Positions 29,431-38,998 are shown, counted from the stretch's first letter. The stretch: DNA of 64,000 nucleotides from Cedecea colo (GCF_011808225.1 NZ_SOYS01000006.1:191647-255646); one strand, 5' to 3'. Program-made: numbers and translations. Notes: generated from the sequence alone by a model not told the origin.

Positions 29431-29874
29431 ATGGAAAACTTACGAGTTATTTTATTAAAAATGCATGATTCCATGGTGGAACTGGAAGCGATTCTTACGG
29501 AAGAAATGAATCAACTGGCACGGCCGCAGATTAACCCGGTATCTTTGCAGATTATATCGGACACCAAAAGCCGTCTGCTCTCAACCATTGGTTATTACGA
29601 CGAAATGCGTGTCCAGGAAGAACATAGCCTTAACCTGGCAGCGCCTTATGAAGCCCATAAAGCTTTTGCCGCGCTATGGAAAAATATCACCCAGCATGCC
29701 AGAGACGCTAATGAGCTAAATAAAAAGATAGCCACGCTGCTTGAGATGCATATGCAAAAAACAAACGATCTAAAAAAAATGGTAAATCAGGCTGATAACC
29801 GGATCTCCACCTACAGTGCAGATGGTAGTTCTCGTCAGACCACCTCCGGTAAGATTTATAACATTAGTATTTAA
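29431..29874 (+). CDS. flgN: flagellar export chaperone FlgN
   Basis: FlgN is the chaperone of FlgK and FlgL. The 147-residue, highly helical protein starts MENLRVILLKMHDSMVELE and has a conserved tail containing GKIYNISI. Sequence conservation in this family is modest, and the call is helped by its place after flgM. A terminator follows 36 bases after the stop. Confidence 0.88.
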   Translation: MENLRVILLKMHDSMVELEAILTEEMNQLARPQINPVSLQIISDTKSRLLSTIGYYDEMRVQEEHSLNLAAPYEAHKAFAALWKNITQHARDANELNKKIATLLEMHMQKTNDLKKMVNQADNRISTYSADGSSRQTTSGKIYNISI

Positions 29875-29910
29875 CCCAGTGCCTGTTGCCTTTTTTCGAT
29901 AAAGGCGCTC

Positions 29911-29940
29911 AAGCTTCCTTTTTTAAGGAAGCTTTTTTTT
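29911..29940 (+). terminator. rho-independent terminator after flgN
   Basis: A 10-base-pair stem (AAGCTTCCTT with AAGGAAGCTT) around a TTTT loop is followed by eight T residues. Confidence 0.92.
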
Positions 29941-30583
29941 AGTTATTGCGCAGAATTAGTTAATAAATTAAACACCCCGTTTATATGTATATTACGGCTG
30001 CGAACACTAGCGTTAGTGCGCTCCTTGTCCTTTTCCTTCCGCCCTTTCACATCCCTGAAGCCGTTAAAAGAACCAACAGAGAGCGAATCGCTTCCCGAGC
30101 CTTATGGATGAAGGTTAAAGCGTTGCCAAAAATATTATTGTGAAATCGTTATGCAGATTATTTTCTCGCACCGGGTAAAAATGAGCTAGCCGTATTTGAT
30201 TTTGCGCGGCAAATTTGTGAAACCTTCAGGCTGAGAAAGCAGGCGATACAGGCTAGTAGCCTGTTACGCTCCGCAAGTGGGTGCCGTCATTCCCTCGGCC
30301 ATATGGAGCAGGTGCGCAACGTGCGCGGTGACAACTCTCTTTGCCGAACCGGGGTAGATTCGGGCTCATGCAGTCCGGCAATCTGGTGAGTAAACTCCGT
30401 TCGAAAGCGAAATACGCTGACGGAAGCCGCCAGACGGTGCCAGAAATTATTTGTGCGCAAGGGCTGTCGGGCATGGCCCGGTACAACGCTTGCTATGAAA
30501 ATGACGTCCTGCTTCCCGTTACCTTTGTCAAAGCAGGCAGGTGATAGCGCAGGCAAACCTTATCGATGACTATTGATGCAAAA
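29941..30583. other. region without a recognisable intact gene
   Basis: About 640 bases between the flgN terminator and the receptor terminator. Several open stretches exist on both strands around 30140-30560, but none has a convincing start and ribosome site, and I recognise no family. It may be decayed coding DNA. Confidence 0.3.
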
Positions 30584-30613
30584 AAATCCGCAAATTTCTT
30601 CGTTTGCGGATTT
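30584..30613 (-). terminator. terminator downstream of the first chemoreceptor
   Basis: An 11-base-pair stem (AAATCCGCAAA with TTTGCGGATTT) around an 8-base loop. On the minus strand it runs into a T tract, so it suits the receptor gene ending at 30673. Confidence 0.85.
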
Positions 30614-30672
30614 CTAACTTGCTCTGGCCTGTCTACAAAAGGACCGGGGCCCTTCTGTTTTTGCCTTCAGAA

Positions 30673-32337
30673 TCAGAAGGTTTCCCAGTTCTCGCTGGTA
30701 TCAGCTTTCACGGGCTGGCGCACCACGGCAGGAATAACCGCTGGCCTGGCCGTCTTTTTCCGCGTTTCGACAAGGCTGTCCTGATTAAGTCTGAACACCG
30801 AAACGGCCTGCGTCAGGAGGCTGGCCTGCTCTTCAAGCGCGGCAGCGGCGGCGGCAGACTCTTCCACCAGGCTGGCGTTCTGCTGGGTCACCCGATCCAT
30901 TTCAGACACGGCCTGGCCCACCTGATCGATACCGCGGCTCTGTTCATCTGATGCCGAGGCGATTTCGCTCATGATGTCAGTCACCGAAGTGATGGCGCTG
31001 ACGATTTCCCCCATGGTTTCACCCGCGCTTTTAACCTGCGCCGAGCCGACTTCCACCTTGCTGACGGAGTCATCAATCAGCGTTTTTATCTCCCTGGCAG
31101 CCTGGGCGCTGCGCTGGGCCAGGCTACGCACCTCGCTGGCGACAACGGCAAATCCGCGCCCCTGTTCACCGGCCCGGGCGGCTTCCACCGCGGCATTCAG
31201 GGCCAGGATATTGGTCTGGAAGGCGATACCGTCAATCACGCTGGTGATATCGGCAATCTTCTGCGAACTGGTGGCGATATCGCTCATCGTGTGCACAACG
31301 TTATCCACCACCCTGCCGCCACGTCTGGCGGTCTCTGAAGCATTCAGGGCAAGCTGGCTTGCCTGGGAGGCGTTGTCCGCATTCTGTTTAACGGTGGCGG
31401 TTAACTGTTCCATACTTGCCGCAGTCTCTTCAAGCGAGGCGGCCTGCTGTTCCGTACGGGATGAGAGGTCGTTATTACCTGTCGAGATCTCGCTGGCGCC
31501 GGTGAAAATAGCCTCGGCGCCGGCGCGCACGTGGCCAACGGTGCCGGACAGCTCTTTCTGCATATGAGACAGCGTATCAGCAAGCTGGCCCATTTCATTG
31601 GCGCTCTGAATATCAATCTTGTGCGACAGATCGCCGTTCGCGATACGACGAATACCATCAATAATTTTATTCAGCGGCGTGAGAAGTGCAGCTTTCATAC
31701 CGCGCCAGATAAAGACGTTGACCAATAACATTAAAGTCAGGACGACTGCTATAGTTATCAGGAAAATATCAAAATTACGATTTGTATCATTGATGGTCAA
31801 CGTATAGTGCTGAGTGACGTTTTTTCGATAAATTTCATACTGCTCTTCAAACTTATCTATATAATTTTGCGTGGGTTGGTTGCGTGCGGACTGGATATCA
31901 CCTGCTTTTAATAATTTAATGAGGTCTAACTGCGCGTTATAAAGAATAAAATAACTGCGTTTGAGCTCATCCGCTGTAAAATCGTTGAGCTGTTGCGGCA
32001 AACTTTCATAATCACTCCAGCGCTGGGCAGCAACTTCCAGAGAAGCACTGGCATTTTGAATAAAAACAGCCGCCTCCTTCTGTAAGCTTGCGGCATCCCG
32101 AATATCCTTTTCCCCCAGATATATTATGGCGAAAGAGATATCATTTCGGGCCTGCAACAACGCTATCCACGCTTCATTGACGGCAGCGCGTCGCTGGTTA
32201 AGGGCGTCAAGTACTTCAAAATTTTCTTTATCTTCTTTAAGCGAGTAGAGCGATGCCCCGCTGGAAGCAAACTGTAAGACACCTAACAACATCAGAAATA
32301 TAGTCAGGCTGGTAACGATTTTTATACTTTTTAACAT
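30673..32337 (-). CDS. methyl-accepting chemotaxis protein with NWETF tail
   Basis: A transmembrane chemoreceptor of Tar/Tsr type. Membrane helix 1 is at about residues 6-26, a four-helix periplasmic sensor follows to about 185, and helix 2 is [20 protein letters not shown]. Then come a HAMP domain ([19 protein letters not shown]) and the signalling domain with the hairpin tip [21 protein letters not shown] (given in part). The C-terminus ends in the pentapeptide NWETF, the docking site for CheR and CheB. I start at MLKSIK (ATG 32337), with an AGAG site upstream. The ligand is unknown, because the periplasmic domain lacks a recognisable Tar/Tsr arginine pattern that I can verify. Confidence 0.93.
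   Translation of the reverse strand: MLKSIKIVTSLTIFLMLLGVLQFASSGASLYSLKEDKENFEVLDALNQRRAAVNEAWIALLQARNDISFAIIYLGEKDIRDAASLQKEAAVFIQNASASLEVAAQRWSDYESLPQQLNDFTADELKRSYFILYNAQLDLIKLLKAGDIQSARNQPTQNYIDKFEEQYEIYRKNVTQHYTLTINDTNRNFDIFLITIAVVLTLMLLVNVFIWRGMKAALLTPLNKIIDGIRRIANGDLSHKIDIQSANEMGQLADTLSHMQKELSGTVGHVRAGAEAIFTGASEISTGNNDLSSRTEQQAASLEETAASMEQLTATVKQNADNASQASQLALNASETARRGGRVVDNVVHTMSDIATSSQKIADITSVIDGIAFQTNILALNAAVEAARAGEQGRGFAVVASEVRSLAQRSAQAAREIKTLIDDSVSKVEVGSAQVKSAGETMGEIVSAITSVTDIMSEIASASDEQSRGIDQVGQAVSEMDRVTQQNASLVEESAAAAAALEEQASLLTQAVSVFRLNQDSLVETRKKTARPAVIPAVVRQPVKADTSENWETF
30833..31530. repeat. left arm of a long inverted repeat within two chemoreceptor genes
   Basis: This stretch is nearly identical, in reverse orientation, to 33848-34545. 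The outer 490 or so bases show only scattered single-base differences and the rest about 88 percent by eye. It encodes the signalling domain of both receptors. The arms lie about 2.3 kb apart with the sensor domains between them. Confidence 0.85.
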
Positions 32338-32370
32338 AAAATTTCTCTTCCCGGGATGCATTACTATTAA

Positions 32371-32397
32371 CTATCGGTTAGAACCCAAAAAACTTTT
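32371..32397 (-). promoter_or_regulatory. sigma-28 promoter for the NWETF chemoreceptor
   Basis: On the minus strand AAAAGTTT (32397-32390), 11 bases, then ACCGATAG (32378-32371). The -35 matches 7 of 8 bases and the -10 matches 6 of 8, with the same -10 octamer as the fliD promoter. It is 34 bases from the chosen start. Confidence 0.8.
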
Positions 32398-32569
32398 GAA
32401 ATATATAGGTGCTTTAGTTAATTTTTCTCACAAAAAAAATCCACAGCGCCAACAGATAAGTTCACAACTTAAACAAGAGCGCTGATAAATCATTAGACGC
32501 GGTTAATTTTAGCTTTAGCCTGCAAAAATATGCGCTATTTACTTAATTAAAGAAATAACATTGACAGAG

Positions 32570-32640
32570 ATAACCGCTGGCCTGCCCGTCTTTTCCCGTG
32601 AATATATTACTAAACGCTATCGGTTGGAAATTGAAAAAAT
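32570..32640 (-). pseudogene. deletion scar of a former chemoreceptor gene
   Basis: Bases 32570-32600 repeat 30734-30764, the 3' coding end of the NWETF receptor, at 28 of 31 positions. Sixteen bases further on, CTATCGGT at 32617-32624 repeats the receptor promoter's -10 octamer, with a degenerate -35 beyond it. The body of the gene is missing. The simplest reading is a tandem receptor copy that lost nearly all its coding DNA. Confidence 0.6.
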
Positions 32641-33041
32641 ACAGCCCTTCTATTTTTAATACAGATGCGGCAGTTATAGGCTTTAAATGATTCGCGTTTT
32701 GACGATCACGCCTTTAACGTTCAACTATATACTCAATTCACCCAATGAGAAAACAAGTCACCCGAAACCAGCCTGTACACCGGCGATGACTACCAGCCCA
32801 GGTCAGCGAGATTAGTGCGATGACACAAGGCGTTAAATGCCGTTACGCGAGTCATTTTTCAGCGCAGCATAGAATCAATGTATTGATAATAAAAGGAAAA
32901 ACCATTCTCATGTCAGGCCGCGGTAAAAAACAACCGAAATAGATTGAAAAAAGATCAGTTAAGAAAAAATAACTTACTCGCCTATTATGTTTTTAATCCG
33001 TTAACCGATTAATTATTATATACCTAACTGGAGAAGCCTGG
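32641..33041. other. gene-free stretch upstream of the second chemoreceptor
   Basis: Four hundred AT-rich bases without a supportable open frame. GCCTATTA at 32980-32987 matches the sigma-28 -10 consensus at 6 of 8 bases and lies 55 bases before the receptor, with a poor -35 (AAGAAAAA), so it is only a possible promoter. Confidence 0.3.
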
Positions 33042-34610
33042 ATGATAAGTCGTATAAAAATTGTTAATGGATTAATAGCCGTATTGGTGTTATTTTTTAT
33101 TCTGCAAATTTCCTCACTGAGCTTTCTTTTTCCGATTATTAGCCGTGACGTGGACAATTTTGTCCGGCAGCACGAAATCACCGGGCAACGTAACGATCTG
33201 GTGCTCGCCAAGTCCTATCTGCAGGAAGCCCGCGTTCACCTTCTCAGAGCTAACCTTGCTAATTACCTTGAAGATCCCACCACGCAGGCTGGCCGTAACG
33301 CTATAGAGACCGAGAGAGAGCAAACCAGGATATTCCTTAAAAATGCGCAACAGGCCTGGACGGACTACTTAAAATGGACGCCGCTCGATCTTAAACTTGA
33401 AGAAATGATTAAAGATAATTATACGGCTTTCTATAACGAACTACTGGTGGTGGCTAATTACCTTGAGGAAAACGATAACAAGGCCGCGTATGGCGTTAAC
33501 CTACAGGTCCATCAGGATAAATTTGATAATACATTCCTTAAAATTGTGAATAAGCTTTCCGATTACAATAAAACTAAGGTGACGGAGAGCGCGCACTCTT
33601 ACAACGTTGCTATAGGGGTAACCGTCTGCCTGCTGATCGTTCTCATCCTGATAGTTGTTTTATCCTGGTTCGGCATACGCACTATTCTTCTTGAGCCTTT
33701 ACGTAAGATGATTGAAAGTATTCGCCACATTGCCAGCGGTAATTTAGTTCATAAGATTGACGTGCAGGGCACTAACGAGATGGGCCAGTTGGCCGAAACA
33801 CTACGCAGCATGCAGATAGAATTAACAAATACAGTAGAAGATATTCGTGCCGGCGCCGATGCTATTTTCACCGGCGCCAGCGAGATCTCGACAGGCAATA
33901 ACGATCTCTCATCCCGTACGGAACAGCAGGCCGCCTCGCTTGAAGAGACTGCGGCAAGCATGGAAGAAATTACCGCGACCGTTAAGCAAAACTCTGACAA
34001 CGCCTCCCAGGCAAGCCAGCTTGCCCTCAATGCCTCAGAAACCGCCCAGCGTGGCGGCAGGGTGGTGGATAACGTTGTGCACACGATGAGCGATATCGCC
34101 ACCAGTTCGCAGAAGATTGCCGATATCACCAGCGTGATTGACGGTATCGCCTTCCAGACCAATATCCTGGCCCTGAATGCCGCGGTGGAAGCCGCCCGGG
34201 CCGGTGAGCAGGGGCGCGGATTTGCCGTTGTCGCCAGCGAGGTGCGTAGCCTGGCCCAGCGCAGCGCCCAGGCCGCCAGGGAGATAAAAACGCTGATTGA
34301 TGACTCCGTCAGCAAGGTGGAAGTCGGCTCGGCGCAGGTTAAAAGCGCGGGTGAAACCATGGGGGAAATCGTCAGCGCCATCACTTCCGTGACTGACATC
34401 ATGAGCGAAATCGCCTCGGCATCAGATGAACAGAGCCGCGGTATCAATCAGGTGGGCCAGGCCGTATCTGAAATGGATCGGGTGACCCAGCAGAACGCCA
34501 GCCTGGTGGAAGAGTCTGCCGCCGCCGCTGCCGCGCTTGAAGCCCAGGCGAGAAGCCTGACGCACGTCGTCGCGGTGTTTAATACTAATCACAAAGCAGC
34601 GACTGCCTGA
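33042..34610 (+). CDS. methyl-accepting chemotaxis protein lacking the pentapeptide tail
   Basis: A second transmembrane chemoreceptor of 522 residues. Helix 1 is at about 8-30, the periplasmic sensor at 31-190 differs from its neighbour's, and helix 2 ([21 protein letters not shown]) is followed by HAMP ([19 protein letters not shown]). The signalling domain is almost identical to the first receptor, even at the DNA level. The C-terminus ends [10 protein letters not shown] with no xWxxF motif, so it would need help from a tailed receptor for efficient methylation. GGAG lies 8 bases before the ATG. The ligand is unknown. Confidence 0.92.
   Translation: MISRIKIVNGLIAVLVLFFILQISSLSFLFPIISRDVDNFVRQHEITGQRNDLVLAKSYLQEARVHLLRANLANYLEDPTTQAGRNAIETEREQTRIFLKNAQQAWTDYLKWTPLDLKLEEMIKDNYTAFYNELLVVANYLEENDNKAAYGVNLQVHQDKFDNTFLKIVNKLSDYNKTKVTESAHSYNVAIGVTVCLLIVLILIVVLSWFGIRTILLEPLRKMIESIRHIASGNLVHKIDVQGTNEMGQLAETLRSMQIELTNTVEDIRAGADAIFTGASEISTGNNDLSSRTEQQAASLEETAASMEEITATVKQNSDNASQASQLALNASETAQRGGRVVDNVVHTMSDIATSSQKIADITSVIDGIAFQTNILALNAAVEAARAGEQGRGFAVVASEVRSLAQRSAQAAREIKTLIDDSVSKVEVGSAQVKSAGETMGEIVSAITSVTDIMSEIASASDEQSRGINQVGQAVSEMDRVTQQNASLVEESAAAAAALEAQARSLTHVVAVFNTNHKAATA
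33848..34545. repeat. right arm of the chemoreceptor inverted repeat
   Basis: The reverse-orientation partner of 30833-31530. Boundaries are approximate and were set by eye where similarity fades on either side. Confidence 0.85.
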
Positions 34611-34674
34611 GGGCTGAGGCGTTCAGCGTCTGAACGCAGGTAAACAGTGGGGGCCAAAGCGCTCCCCTTATCTT

Positions 34675-35022
34675 TTACTGTCGGCCAGATTTTCCTAAAA
34701 CATCAAAGGTATGTAGCCGATGACGCGATCCATCCATTTCACCACCACGGAATTTTTCAGCATAATAGAGGCATAGCCTGTGGCTGCGATGAGGATAGGT
34801 GTCCGGGCTAGCAATCACGAGATGAATAGTCACCAGCCGGAGCGTCCCGGTAACGGGAGAATGGCCTGCCGGAATAAACTGCTGCGGTAACAGCCAGATG
34901 GATTCCCTGTTAGTGACAAGCTCAGATATTTCCCCCGGTTGCCGAACGAGTTCTTCAAGCGTGCGTTCAGATGCTAACGCGATCGAAATGCGCTCAATAA
35001 GGGCGCCAGATATAAAACGCGG
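34675..35022 (-). other. 115-codon open frame without a start codon
   Basis: Read on the minus strand, a stop-free frame runs from just after TAG (35025-35023) to TAA (34677-34675). It includes RFISGALIERISIALASERTLEELVRQ and VTIHLVIASPDTYPHRSHRL (both given in part). The composition looks protein-like, but the only ATG is near the end, so it cannot be a normal gene as it stands. I do not recognise the family. It may be a 5'-truncated relic or chance. Confidence 0.25.
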
Positions 35023-35234
35023 CTACCTTTACTCGCTGGCAATGCGGGTGGCTAGCCCAGGAAGCGCAGGTCTTTAACGTAGACTACGGACAAATTTTCC
35101 TTTCCTTTTCACGCTTCGCTAACGATAAAACGTCGAGCCTGCCACGGCGGCCTTAACGCCGCGAATCCCCTTATCAATGAGATCGAGAAACACCGATTTT
35201 GCCGCTGCCGTCTTAAACGCTGGCAATTTATTAA

Positions 35235-35444
35235 TGGCGCTGGCAACCAGGCGGTCGATACCGCGCGCCAGGAACAGCCCCAGACATGCTTGCCTCAGCG
35301 GTAAGACTGGCATCGATTATCGCCCCGCTAGCCTTCTCGAGCTTCTGTCTTGTCGTGCAGAAAGCATGGCCGGGCGCCATCTGGCTTTTGGTTATTGTGG
35401 CTTATGCGATTGCCGTCCCGCTAATAGCGCTGTCCACCGGATAG
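35235..35444 (+). pseudogene. C-terminal remnant of a membrane transporter
   Basis: From about 35289 the plus strand reads LASAVRLASIIAPLAFSSF, then KAWPGAIWLLVIVAYAIAVPLIAL and a TAG stop at 35442. This is two membrane-like segments with a short basic loop, as at the end of a major facilitator protein. The frame is closed upstream by a stop at 35232 and no 5' part is seen. The specific family is uncertain. Confidence 0.35.
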
Positions 35445-35524
35445 CCTGAGGAGACCGCAGCGTAGTCGCTCAGGGCAAAGCAGCCCTGAGCGCTAATCAT
35501 CCGCTGAGGCATAACGTGGAGAAA

Positions 35525-36691
35525 TTAAAAATGCTGCCAGTGACCTTCCTCTTGCCGATTTAATAGCCTGCTGGGGGCGGGACGCGGCGATGCAGACAGC
35601 CTGTATTCATCTCCTTCGCCCAGCCGTAAATTGCTGGTTCTTTTTTGCAGCTCAAGCACCTGCGTATTAAGCACTTCAGAAGAACCGGCCAGCTCTTCGA
35701 CAACGGCAACGTTGCTTTGGGTAGCTTTTTCCAGTTCGGATAAGGCCAGTGTGATTTGCTGAATGCCCTTTTCCTGCTCGTTGGTCGAAATAGAAATATG
35801 CCCCATCAGCGTGTCAATAGACTCCGAACCGGACACAATATCCCGCATATTTTTTTCCGCCTCTGAAACCAGCGAGGCTCCCTGCATCACGTTTTCATTG
35901 GTTAAATCGATCAGCGATTTAATGTTTTTAGCCGACTCCGAGCTTTTATGCGCCAGGTTCCTGACCTCGCCTGCCACAACGGCAAATCCCTTCCCGTGCT
36001 CCCCTGCTCTTGCAGCTTCAACGGCGGCGTTAAGCGCAAGGATATTGGTCTGAAAGGCGATGCTATCGATGATGCTGATGATCTCCGTCATTTTATTGGC
36101 GCAGTCGGTGATGGACGTCATATTAGTGGTCAGCTTTTGCATCAGGTCGCTGCCATGATTGGCCGAGCTGTGGGCCCCGCTGGTAATGCTGCTTAGCTGG
36201 CGCGTGCTTTCCGCGTTGTTTCTGGTGCCCGCGGAAATCTGCTCCATACTGGAAGCGGTTTGCATCAGCATGGCCGACTGCTGCTCGGTCTTGACCGACA
36301 GGGTGGCGCTCTGTCGCGCAAGCGTTTCAGAAATATTTTTGGCCGAGTGGGAAGATTTTCTGATGTCCATAACCAGCGTTGTGATTTCGGCAGAAAGCGT
36401 GTTGATCCCAGGAATTAATCGGCCAGCACAGTTATTGCCAAACTCAGGAATATGCACTGATAGGTTGCCAGTGTTTATCTCATCAATATTGCTTTTGACC
36501 TGGTTGATGGGCCTGACAAGATATACCGTCATATAGGACCATAACGATCCGAGCACTACAATCCAGGCGATATTTAACAGCAGCATCATTTTTAAATCTG
36601 CTGATAAAACAACCGCCAACAAATCTACTACCGCAAAAGACAACAACAGAAAAATAGTAATGACGCTTCGGACGCTGGCATTTTTAAACAT
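35525..36691 (-). CDS. methyl-accepting chemotaxis protein without a periplasmic sensor domain
   Basis: A 388-residue receptor-like protein. Two membrane helices (about 10-30 and 35-57) are joined by only a few residues, so there is no periplasmic ligand domain. A HAMP-like stretch ([20 protein letters not shown]) and a signalling domain with [20 protein letters not shown] (in part) follow. The C-terminus ends GHWQHF, a degenerate form of the CheR/CheB pentapeptide. It may sense membrane or cytoplasmic state, or signal through neighbouring receptors. The signalling domain is clearly diverged from the other two receptors here. Confidence 0.88.
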   Translation of the reverse strand: MFKNASVRSVITIFLLLSFAVVDLLAVVLSADLKMMLLLNIAWIVVLGSLWSYMTVYLVRPINQVKSNIDEINTGNLSVHIPEFGNNCAGRLIPGINTLSAEITTLVMDIRKSSHSAKNISETLARQSATLSVKTEQQSAMLMQTASSMEQISAGTRNNAESTRQLSSITSGAHSSANHGSDLMQKLTTNMTSITDCANKMTEIISIIDSIAFQTNILALNAAVEAARAGEHGKGFAVVAGEVRNLAHKSSESAKNIKSLIDLTNENVMQGASLVSEAEKNMRDIVSGSESIDTLMGHISISTNEQEKGIQQITLALSELEKATQSNVAVVEELAGSSEVLNTQVLELQKRTSNLRLGEGDEYRLSASPRPAPSRLLNRQEEGHWQHF

Positions 36692-36942
36692 GGTTAAGAC
36701 CTGTCACTTCTCAGAAGGGTATACTAGTTATTATCAATTTTTGCAGGAAAGCCATTTCCTCACGAAGATCGAAGCTATATATCGCGATAAGACAAATGAA
36801 AGGTTTTTTAACCGGCGCCGGCTTTAGCTCGACTAAGATGCATAATATATTTTTAGCATTATTTAATTATTATGTGTTAAGTGGATCATAAAAATTAAAC
36901 GCGGTATTAAAGTTTTCACCTTGAACAGAAAATCGAATTTTA

Positions 36943-37137
36943 TTATTGCGGAAAATTAAAGAGGGTTTGGGGCTGGGGAAGAAAATCGCACGGAAATCCG
37001 TAAGAGCCGTGAACGATCGCAACTTTGATGGTGGTATCTGAGATGGCATGCTTACGGCAGATCTCAAGGGCAGAAACCCCGGCTTCGGCCTCGCGGAGAA
37101 TACTGCTGATCTGTTCGTCGGAAAAATGCTTCTTCAT
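36943..37137 (-). pseudogene. truncated IS3-family transposase OrfA
   Basis: The N-terminus MKKHFSDEQISSILREAEAG then LEICRKHAISDTTI is the helix-turn-helix start of IS3-family OrfA proteins. Homology stops after about 40 residues, where the usual TFYTWRKKYGG motif should follow. The rest of the frame is unrelated, and no OrfB is nearby. It is an IS relic at the junction between the flagellar locus and the catabolic island. Confidence 0.75.
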
Positions 37138-37424
37138 GAGGATGTCCTCACGTGGCTGATGAAGATATTCCTGATATCGCGGTATGTTAATTAATGGGAA
37201 ACAGGTTGTCGGTATAGCCGGATTTAATTTTACATAACTATATGAAATATAAGAGTAATATCACCATACGCCCACTGTTAAACCGCCTGATATTGTTCAC
37301 CGCCTGGGTTTGCTCATAAAGACGGTGAAGCTTTGCATGAGGTAAAGAAAAACAGCCTCACCGTCGGCTTATATCGGGTAATTTATAGCTTTAAAGTTAA
37401 CGCTGTCTTATCGCGTTCCTTACT
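37138..37424. other. gene-free junction stretch
   Basis: About 290 bases of AT-rich DNA between the IS relic and the PadR gene. I see no open frame or clear signal. Together with the IS relic it looks like the left boundary of the accessory island. Confidence 0.3.
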
Positions 37425-37982
37425 CTATTTCCCAATCTCCTCGGCGACTTTTTCAATCGCCGCAGCAATTTCCTGAGCCTGCGACTCGCTTAACGTTACC
37501 TGTTGCCTTTTCGTCCATAGCGCCATTTTCAGCTTATCCATCGCCTTCCTGATGCTACCGATGCCGGTCAAGGCCGTTGGCAACGAAGTTGTTCCATACA
37601 TCTGTTGATAACGCGCAAGCTTATGTTGGTTATTGACGACCCAGTCCTGACCTGCGGGGCTTGCGCTGAATTTGCTCTGCACCTGCGCCTCATCCATCCG
37701 GTTGATAAGTCCCTGTTGCAAAAGGTTTTGCAGGCAGCCGCTGATTATCGGGGTCGAAATCCCGGCCATCGCCGGCAGCGCCGCTCTGAGCGAGCTTTCC
37801 AGATCTTCCTGAGACTGCTCTTTCTGCGCCAGTAAACCGAGTATGACTAAATGAAGACGGTCGAAACCGTTCAACAATGCGCCCCCACGTCCGGTTCTCT
37901 GCCCGTGACGACCACCGCGTCCTCTATAACCGCTCCGTCCTTCACGACCTGCCGTTGCCATTTCTCGATATTGATATCTCAT
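37425..37982 (-). CDS. PadR-family repressor, YqjI-like
   Basis: A 185-residue regulator. A Gly/Arg-rich N-terminal tail (GREGRSGYRGRGGRHGQRTG) precedes a PadR winged-helix domain (FDRLHLVILGLLAQKEQSQEDL) and a C-terminal helical dimerisation region. In E. coli YqjI, the PadR repressor of the neighbouring ferric reductase gene yqjH, the N-terminal tail is histidine-rich and binds metal; here it has few histidines, so nickel sensing is doubtful. The gene is divergent from a yqjH-like gene, with AGATATATCT palindromes in between. AGGA seven bases before the ATG supports the start. Confidence 0.8.
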   Translation of the reverse strand: MRYQYREMATAGREGRSGYRGRGGRHGQRTGRGGALLNGFDRLHLVILGLLAQKEQSQEDLESSLRAALPAMAGISTPIISGCLQNLLQQGLINRMDEAQVQSKFSASPAGQDWVVNNQHKLARYQQMYGTTSLPTALTGIGSIRKAMDKLKMALWTKRQQVTLSESQAQEIAAAIEKVAEEIGK

Positions 37983-37998
37983 GTTTTATTCCTCATAT

Positions 37999-38012
37999 TT
38001 AGATATATCTAA
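37999..38012. promoter_or_regulatory. PadR-type operator, site 1
   Basis: The perfect palindrome TTAGATATATCTAA lies 17 bases before the yqjI-like start. Its core AGATATATCT recurs upstream of the two catabolic operons (39225, 53201) and in a 20-base palindrome at 53391. By position it should control the PadR gene itself. Confidence 0.7.
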
Positions 38013-38177
38013 TCTAGACCAGAGCCAGCCAGGATCGCAACACCGGCTAACGATATATTTTTTAACTATATGTATTTAATAGAAATATAATTATTACTTT
38101 TTTATTAGGTATGCATGTCGGTTGTATATCTTGCTTTGAAAACCGCTCATTTTAGGTTATAAGAAAGACGTTAATTA

Positions 38178-38187
38178 CGATATATCT
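38178..38187. promoter_or_regulatory. PadR-type operator, site 2
   Basis: CGATATATCT differs from the core AGATATATCT at one base and lies 15 bases before the yqjH-like start, where a bound repressor would block transcription or translation initiation. Confidence 0.55.
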
Positions 38188-38201
38188 TAATGGAGATCTT
38201 T

Positions 38202-38987
38202 ATGACGACATCAAGCATGGTCCCGCGCTATCCGCGCCGGGTACGTAACGAACTGCGCCTGCGCGAATTGTCGGTGCTCAGCGCCGAACGGATAGGTGAC
38301 GATTTCCAGCGCGTCGTTTTAGGCGGTGAAGCGCTTGAAGGGTTTTCCTCGGGAGGGTTTGCCGATCATTGCAAACTGTTCTTCCCGCCAGCCGGCGGCA
38401 AATTAACGCTTCCTTCCGTCACCGCAGAAGGAGCCGTGTGGCCCGGTGGAAGTAAACCTGCCTCACGCGATTACACTCCGCTTTATAATGAACAACGCCG
38501 GGAATTAACGTTCGATTTCTACATCCACGACTCCGGGCTTGCCAGCGACTGGGCAGCAAACACCAAGCCGGGAGATACGCTGCTGGTCGGCGGACCGCGC
38601 GGTTCAACGATTGTTCCCGACTCTTATCACTGGCAGCTTTATGTTTGCGATGAATCCGGTATGCCAGCGCTGCGCCGTCGCCTGGAAGCCCTGAGTCTGC
38701 TATCCGCGCGTCCAGCAGTGACCGCACTGCTGTCTGTCAAAAATGAGGCCAGTAAGGCTTATCTGGCGGGACTTGAAGGCTTCAATATTGAGTGGTTCAT
38801 CGGACACAGCGGTCATGAACTGGATGCGCGACTAGAACAAATAGCCGTTCCGGATGATGACTATTTCATCTGGATTACAGGTGAAGGAAAAACGGCGAAA
38901 AGCTACGCTCGCCACTTCGAGAAGCCGCAAATTAACCCACAGCTCCTGCAAGTATCGGCCTACTGGCACGATAAATCTGCCGACTAA
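38202..38987 (+). CDS. siderophore-interacting ferric reductase, YqjH-like
   Basis: A flavin-dependent NADPH:ferric-chelate reductase of the SIP family, 261 residues, cytoplasmic. The FAD-binding domain holds SRDYTPLYN and the glycine-rich GDTLLVGGPRGS. The C-terminal NADPH domain ends IWITGEGKTAKSYARHF. E. coli YqjH reduces ferric tris-catecholates such as enterobactin products. I start at ATG 38202 (GGAG six bases upstream) rather than ATG 38190, which overlaps that site. The gene pairs with the divergent PadR repressor and shares its operator type with the catabolic operons. Confidence 0.9.
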   Translation: MTTSSMVPRYPRRVRNELRLRELSVLSAERIGDDFQRVVLGGEALEGFSSGGFADHCKLFFPPAGGKLTLPSVTAEGAVWPGGSKPASRDYTPLYNEQRRELTFDFYIHDSGLASDWAANTKPGDTLLVGGPRGSTIVPDSYHWQLYVCDESGMPALRRRLEALSLLSARPAVTALLSVKNEASKAYLAGLEGFNIEWFIGHSGHELDARLEQIAVPDDDYFIWITGEGKTAKSYARHFEKPQINPQLLQVSAYWHDKSAD

Positions 38988-38998
38988 ATAGGTTATCG

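Noticed and set aside
32617..32643. Functional sigma-28 promoter
   Set aside because: The -10 octamer is good but the -35 is poor and no gene remains downstream on the minus strand; treated as part of the receptor scar.
33749..34447. Long open frame antisense to the second chemoreceptor
   Set aside because: It is the mirror of the conserved signalling domain; an equal frame is antisense to the first receptor, so it is a codon-bias shadow.
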